Of a stretch of 64,000 bases of DNA, positions 58,888-64,000 are shown one piece after another (the stretch's first letter is position 1; each line of letters opens with the position of its first letter). The DNA is from Schistocephalus solidus (Eukaryota; Platyhelminthes; Cestoda; Diphyllobothriidea; Diphyllobothriidae). The notes below the pieces were generated by a model. The model was not told the origin of the DNA. It saw only the letters and a list, made by a program, of their open reading frames with translations, and did not search any database. The translations under genes and the position numbers were made by a program. The stretch lies in contig WEDG01004997.1 of assembly GCA_017591395.1 (NCBI GenBank), forward strand, positions 1-64,000, written 5' to 3'.

Positions 58888-59056
58888 CTGATGACGGAGA
58901 CGCCGCCGACCTGACCACAAACGATTTGCTTGCGTCCAGCGCCCGTGGCCTGATCAATACACACCGCAACCCCCCCTCGCCTCCCCCAACGCCGCTCCCT
59001 GGGCAAAGTTGCTTTCCGCGGATCAAAAGGTGCACAGGAAACGAATCCCAGTATTG
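58888..59056 (+). CDS. Orphan terminal exon candidate
   Basis: Starts after a strong acceptor (TTCTTTTGCGTTCTCCCACCAG, the CAG ending about 58887) and runs to a TGA. The 55 or so residues are acidic, then proline-rich (NPPSPPPTPLPGQ) with two Cys near the end, with coding-like GC-rich third positions. An AATAAA occurs about 195 bases downstream at 59251. No upstream partner exon was found on this strand. Confidence 0.35.
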
Positions 59057-59104
59057 AAAAACAACAAAGACCAGAATCCTGCGTTTTTCTGGGTGATCCA
59101 GACT

Positions 59105-59145
59105 GTTTTTATCTCTCTCTCTCTCTCTCAACCTCTCTCTCTTTC
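59105..59145. repeat. (CT)n microsatellite, interrupted
   Basis: CT units with short interruptions, downstream of the 58.9-kb exon candidate. Confidence 0.85.
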
Positions 59146-60140
59146 TGGTTGCATGAAAAATAACCTGGAAAAACATCCAAGATTGCGCACATTCACGCAA
59201 AACGTCACAGATTTCCGTCGGAATGACTCCCCATTAAGGTTTTCCAGAATAAAGAAAGAGATGATATCTGCTCTGCGTGAAAAAAAAACGAATAACTGCT
59301 CGAGCAATCTTTTGTTTGGGAAATTGTATTAAAATGTTGTAAAATGGCACATTTTATAACTGCCAAGGGAACGAGTGATGCAACAGACTACAGAGGCAAG
59401 GCTGTGTCTATGAAAAGGCAAACTATAAGTTGTTAGTTTCGTATCAAAGTTTAGTATAATCACCTCACTGCGCATCTTGTCTGCAAAGCTCTAGGGTTTT
59501 CAATTCACGAAGAAATCCATAGAAAGATTGAAAAGACTAGTTGGCTGGCGTATGCTTGCGTTCGATAAATTCTCATCAGACCAGTAAATTTGTAGTAATA
59601 TGGGCTCAATGAAAGATGTATGGGCGATAAGATAACTGGAGTACTGCTACTCTTTCCTTACAAGTTATATGTGGGGAATATGAATGGACTAACTAAAGGT
59701 ACTGATTATCAGTTTACTCAGATGGTGAGGGGTTGCAGAGGAGAAGGGAGTAAGTGGTGGTGAACTGTTCGCTGTTAACTGGGCATGGCAGATGCTGTGC
59801 CTTCCCGAGGTTGTTCTGTGCACCCAAGATGGGCTTGTTTCACTTGCTAACAGCAGCCTCGGTCGTGACTAGCGGACACTGTCGAAGAGCTTTGAGTGAC
59901 TCGGGGATATTTTTGCATCACACGGCAGGCTTTGCTGGGGGCCATGCGATGTCTGGAAACCACCATGTGTACGAGAATGACACTGTTTTTCCTCTTAACA
60001 GAAGGAGTACCGAAACAAATCGTGAAGTAATTTCTGAAGGGAAGTTCGCTGGCAGTACTGCTCCGACCCGCCCCCCACCCTCCCCACTACGTACGTTAAC
60101 TATACACCCGCCTTGCTCAGTCGACTTTCAACGATTTTTC

Positions 60141-60540
60141 AATGAGGAACTTTAAGGAGCAATATGCCAACCTCAAACTCTGTTTCCTGTTAAAGAAAAT
60201 AGCCACAGAAACAGGTTTGGTGCATATGGGAAGGAAGCTCTAGGCCAGGCAGGAGTTTATGACTGGTTTGCAGAGTTCAGAAACGAACACATGTCAGTTA
60301 AAGAGGAATCCCTTTGGGGTCACCCTTCAACGTCCAGACGAGAAGCAAATTTTCAAAATTCTGGTTTTTCTTCTCCGAATTGCAGCGACCTCTGCAAAGC
60401 GCAGGAAACGTCTAGTCGTCGCCCGAAGAACAACCTTAAATGCAGTCAGTGGGTCCACCGTATGGCCAGTGTCCACCAGGTGCATGATCCCATTAGTTAT
60501 TTGGCAAAAAGAGGCATGACAATGGTTTCTCATCCTCCTT
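60141..60540 (+). pseudogene. Decayed mariner-type transposase (N-terminal part)
   Basis: ATG at 60141 begins MRNFKEQYANLKLCFLLKKI, the first helix-turn-helix of mariner transposases (EQRANLKFCF.LGK). After a deletion and shift, the next frame gives AYGKEALGQAGVYDWFAEFR and then HPSTSRREAN, matching the second motif (W-F-x-x-F, then G-R-P-S-T-S). The downstream frame no longer resembles the catalytic domain. Terminal inverted repeats were not identified. Confidence 0.75.
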
Positions 60541-60549
60541 AATCGCCTG

Positions 60550-63500
60550 GCATAGCCCCTTGCGTTTCCTTATTATTCTCAACAATTAAGTAAAACCTAA
60601 AGTTATCGATTTTTCATCACGTAGAAAAGGTTAAGAAAAATTCGCTAGTGGCACTTAATAGCGTTAGTTTAGAAGCATATAGTAATATCCCGAACAATGG
60701 AAAACCCATTGGGACAAGTGCATATCATCTTATGGACAATATTTTGAAGGGGATTAATGTTTTTATGATGCTTATTTAAATTTTAAAAACTTAAATAAGT
60801 AATTCTTCTTTTTGATACCTTTTGTAATATTGCCTTTCGTCTTTTCTTCTATCACCCATGATAAGCGGTGATATCTGCAACCAATATGATCTGCTACACA
60901 GGAGCAAATGAACGATTAAATGCACATGGAAGTGGATAAAGTCTTTTGGGTTGGTTTTCTCTTTAAGAAAGTCTTCGGAACAAGCAGTAAATCAAGCGGA
61001 AAAATGCAAGAAATAACAAAGCTTTGTTTTGAAACTATCGCCTCAAAATTTTCAAAAAACGTTTTCTTCATTAGCAGTGACCAGAATTCCACTAAATAAA
61101 TGAAGCTAGAATAAAGGGGTTTATGTAAAGCTTTATAAATTTTATGGAGACAGTTCGAGTCTCAATTTCTGAACTTTAGTCTTTCTACACGTAAGCTATC
61201 CTGCCAGAAACAGTGATACGGAATGTTCATATTCCGAAAATCTTTCGTCCAATTTATTTAGTGCTAGCGTGGTGGGCAACAGCATCCAGTGTTCAGCCGA
61301 AAAAAATGGTTTTCCTCTGTAAAATGCCTGTGCATAATGATTTCGACTGAAAATATTTAAGCAACACCGGCAGCAAAACACGAGCATTGGCAATGCGCAT
61401 TTTGAAATCAGCATGTTTTTTCAGCAGAAAAAAATGCAGGCGAACAAAACTCCAGCCAGCACTGTTGCATTCAGATGTTTTCTTAAGGAGGATATGTTGC
61501 AATCTGGTTAATAACTTTGAGGAATGCATCGATTTACCTAGAAGAAGGATTCGTTGCTCTCTATTTCCTGATGCCTGAGCATTTCGAGCAACTAAAGATG
61601 ATGTTGGGTGCAGTCGTTGAAATGACTTTATGTACTTCGTTAACCGCGAGAGACCTTTTGCTTATATGGGAACCGACATTACCTTTTGGCATTCATTTGC
61701 GCATCATGAAGCATAATTTTTGCCTTTCAGGAACGTTACAAAATAGTGAATAAGCTTCCAAACAGTGATGGCACCCATACCAGTATAGTTAAACTTTTGA
61801 ACAGCAGTAATACTACAGAGGAGAATTTCCCATCTGTAAACCTTTAATTGAGGAATAAAAATGTTTTTCTGTCAAGAAAGAGATCTTTCTACTTAATCAT
61901 CGACCTTAATCACAATAACGCGGACATAGCAAACATTTGGAGAAGATTTTAGCACAGTTTTGAAGCTCCAAAGAGACTTTTCTTACCTCGAAATGGTACC
62001 TCAGCCTCTTCTCTGAGTTTTTTTTTCTCAATTTTATATTCGGTTCTCACCCTCTGTGATGGATCGTCTCAAGCAACTGCCGAACATTCCGGGAGGGAGC
62101 GTGGCTTGGAACCGACCCAATTTACAACCAACAGTGCTGTGTTGCGAAGTTCTTCCTTTGCCCTGACCCCCCCTCTCTGGTTGTGCTTTCCTTTTAGGAG
62201 ACACATTGCCGTCTGCGTTCCTGGTCGCTGTGCAAGTGTATGCACACAGGCAAAAGCCAAGAACCAGCCTAATAGGTTTTCAATGTTCATTACGGAGTAA
62301 GCATACTGCGCAGGTATGAGAATGAATCGGATGCTTGCGAAATGCTGCGCAGTTTCATCTCGATCTCCCCGCATACTAGGCTAACGTGAAAATTTGACGT
62401 GGTAGGCGGGCCATCTTGCCAAAAAATGCAATCTCAACGCCATTTAACAGGACTACCGTTTGAACAATGGAGGGATAAACTAGGGGGAACCGATTCGAAC
62501 TATTTATGGTTATCCATATCAGATTTTTTTGATTAAATGGAACTATAGAACACATGCGCTTCTTCCATTTTAAACTTTATGAGTGATCTAATAAACCTGT
62601 CATAAGAAAAATAAAGGGCCATCCAGGAAGATCCTGTTTAACGGAGTGGGTTTTTGAAAGGAGTTGCGTGAATCAAAAGCGCGGCCAACAGTTGTCAGTC
62701 CGCAACAATTCTGTCACCAATTATGGCCAAAGGAACAAAAACCCAAATTATTATGCTAAGTGGTGAATTGCGAACTTTTAACGAACTCTGAGGTATTTGG
62801 TTTGAACATGATACACTTAGCCTCCCTCAGTGCTTTGTTAAAATTATGATTGGGGCAGCCACCAACCACCTTGAGGAATATAGGAGAAAATGTCGTAGGA
62901 TACAGATATAAAAGCGCCTTCAGGCAATACGAGTAATTTTGCGCTTAATTCAGCATCCAAACCTTGAGGTTTACCAATAACTTCCCTCTAAACTCAACAC
63001 CAAACTTTACCATAACCTAAACCTAAGTCCAAATGTTACTCTCCCCGGAATTGAATGCAATTTCACCTGAACTACGAGGGCCCTAGATCTTTATCCTACC
63101 GAATGGTTAACAAATATCAACATGAAGGTATGTGGGGTCATTCAGTTGAAGCATTCCTTTTTTCCTAGAAATTGATAGGGTCGTCTTCTATTACAGGCTA
63201 AACAGGACGCAGGGATTGGAACCGCCCCGCCTGCTTAAAATAGGTGGGCTAACGGTAAATTTCAGAAAGCTAAAATATTCTCATGTCTTAACTCTAACAC
63301 GAAACCGAAAATAAAAAACAAATTTAAGGCTTAACCCTAATCTCTGTCCTACCTTAAACCTAAACGCTACAGGTAACATGAACCCAAACCTTAACTCTTT
63401 AAATACTCCTGACCCTAACCACACCTTTGGCTCTAGCCTCTTAAATATACGTAAGAAAAGTATACAAATATCACACATCCATAAAATATCATTAATCCGC

Positions 63501-63800
63501 AGGAGGTACTGTGAGAGAAAACCCGCAAAGTATCAAGTATGCGAAAAGCCGGCCGCCAAGTAGTGAGTCATTACTGTAGATGGTTTTCCAGAGACGGGGA
63601 ACGTGTTAACATTCTGGACTCGATATCATACCGTGGTCCTGTCGGCCTGTTGTCGTTTGCGTCTTGTACAGGGAAACGTGTGGCTGCCTTTTATGGCAAT
63701 TATTACATTGTACAACTTGCTGCTTCGTGACATCACATCAATTTACTGGTTTTGTGTCATTGAGATTCCTGGATTCATGACTATCCGAGAACGGGATCCG
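60550..63800. other. Intergenic stretch
   Basis: AT-rich, with degenerate CCCTAA tracts near 63.0 and 63.3-63.4 kb. Frames at 61.5, 62.1 and 63.5 kb show no domain or splice support. Confidence 0.35.
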
Positions 63801-63950
<150 letters not shown>

Positions 63951-64000
63951 ATTTCTCATCTTTCTGTCTCTCTCTCTGCCTTTGATAGTTTTACTTGGTC

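Noticed and set aside
61517..61753. 78-codon frame
   Set aside because: No recognisable family, no splice or promoter support, and overlapping frames on both strands.

Overview
This is eukaryotic, AT-rich, gene-poor DNA. The split gene with GT-AG introns, microsatellites, degenerate TTAGGG-type motifs and dense decayed retroelements (Penelope-like elements, mariner, tRNA-derived SINEs) fit a flatworm. A large-genome tapeworm of the Diphyllobothriidea (Spirometra-like) is my guess for the organism; it rests on general style, not on a marker gene.

Main gene: one multi-exon gene runs on the minus strand from about 41.3 kb down to at least 18.9 kb. Four exons (40709-41278, 29011-29340, 22437-23157, 18916-19334) join in compatible phases (0/0, 0/0, 1/1). 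They encode a hydrophobic signal segment, basic cleavage sites, a long low-complexity pro-region and a cysteine-rich domain resembling a divergent PDGF/VEGF cystine knot. Exon 3 carries two compensating frameshifts. The exon with the last knot cysteines was not found.

Self-cleaving RNA: the repeats contain three classes of hammerhead-ribozyme element. (1) Penelope-like elements (PLEs) at 0.6-1.4, 9.4-10.1, 10.2-10.4, 52.6-53.0 and 56.1 kb; three keep GIY-YIG or C-terminal coding remnants and each carries a hammerhead-like motif at its 3' end. (2) A retrozyme-like family of about 350 bp (3.6-4.2, 24.9, 49.1, 53.0-53.4 kb); one 347-bp monomer lies exactly between two hammerhead cleavage sites. 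(3) A tRNA-Lys-like SINE (7.8-8.7, 16.2-16.7, 31.0-31.6, 36.4, 47.2-47.8 kb) with a type-I hammerhead core downstream of its tRNA head; unit lengths between cleavage sites are 284 and 308 bp, and copies often sit as inverted pairs. The three classes together suggest a PLE-driven system of non-autonomous ribozyme elements.

Other content: an N-terminal RPA70-like fragment with an in-frame stop (54.4 kb), a decayed mariner transposase (60.1-60.5 kb), two orphan exon candidates (57.6 kb minus, 58.9 kb plus), a second SINE family, an old dispersed repeat family, microsatellites including about 140 bp of CT at the right end, and GC-rich patches at 41.3-41.7, 53.5-54.1 and 56.6-57.0 kb. The remaining introns and intergenic DNA show nothing I can name.
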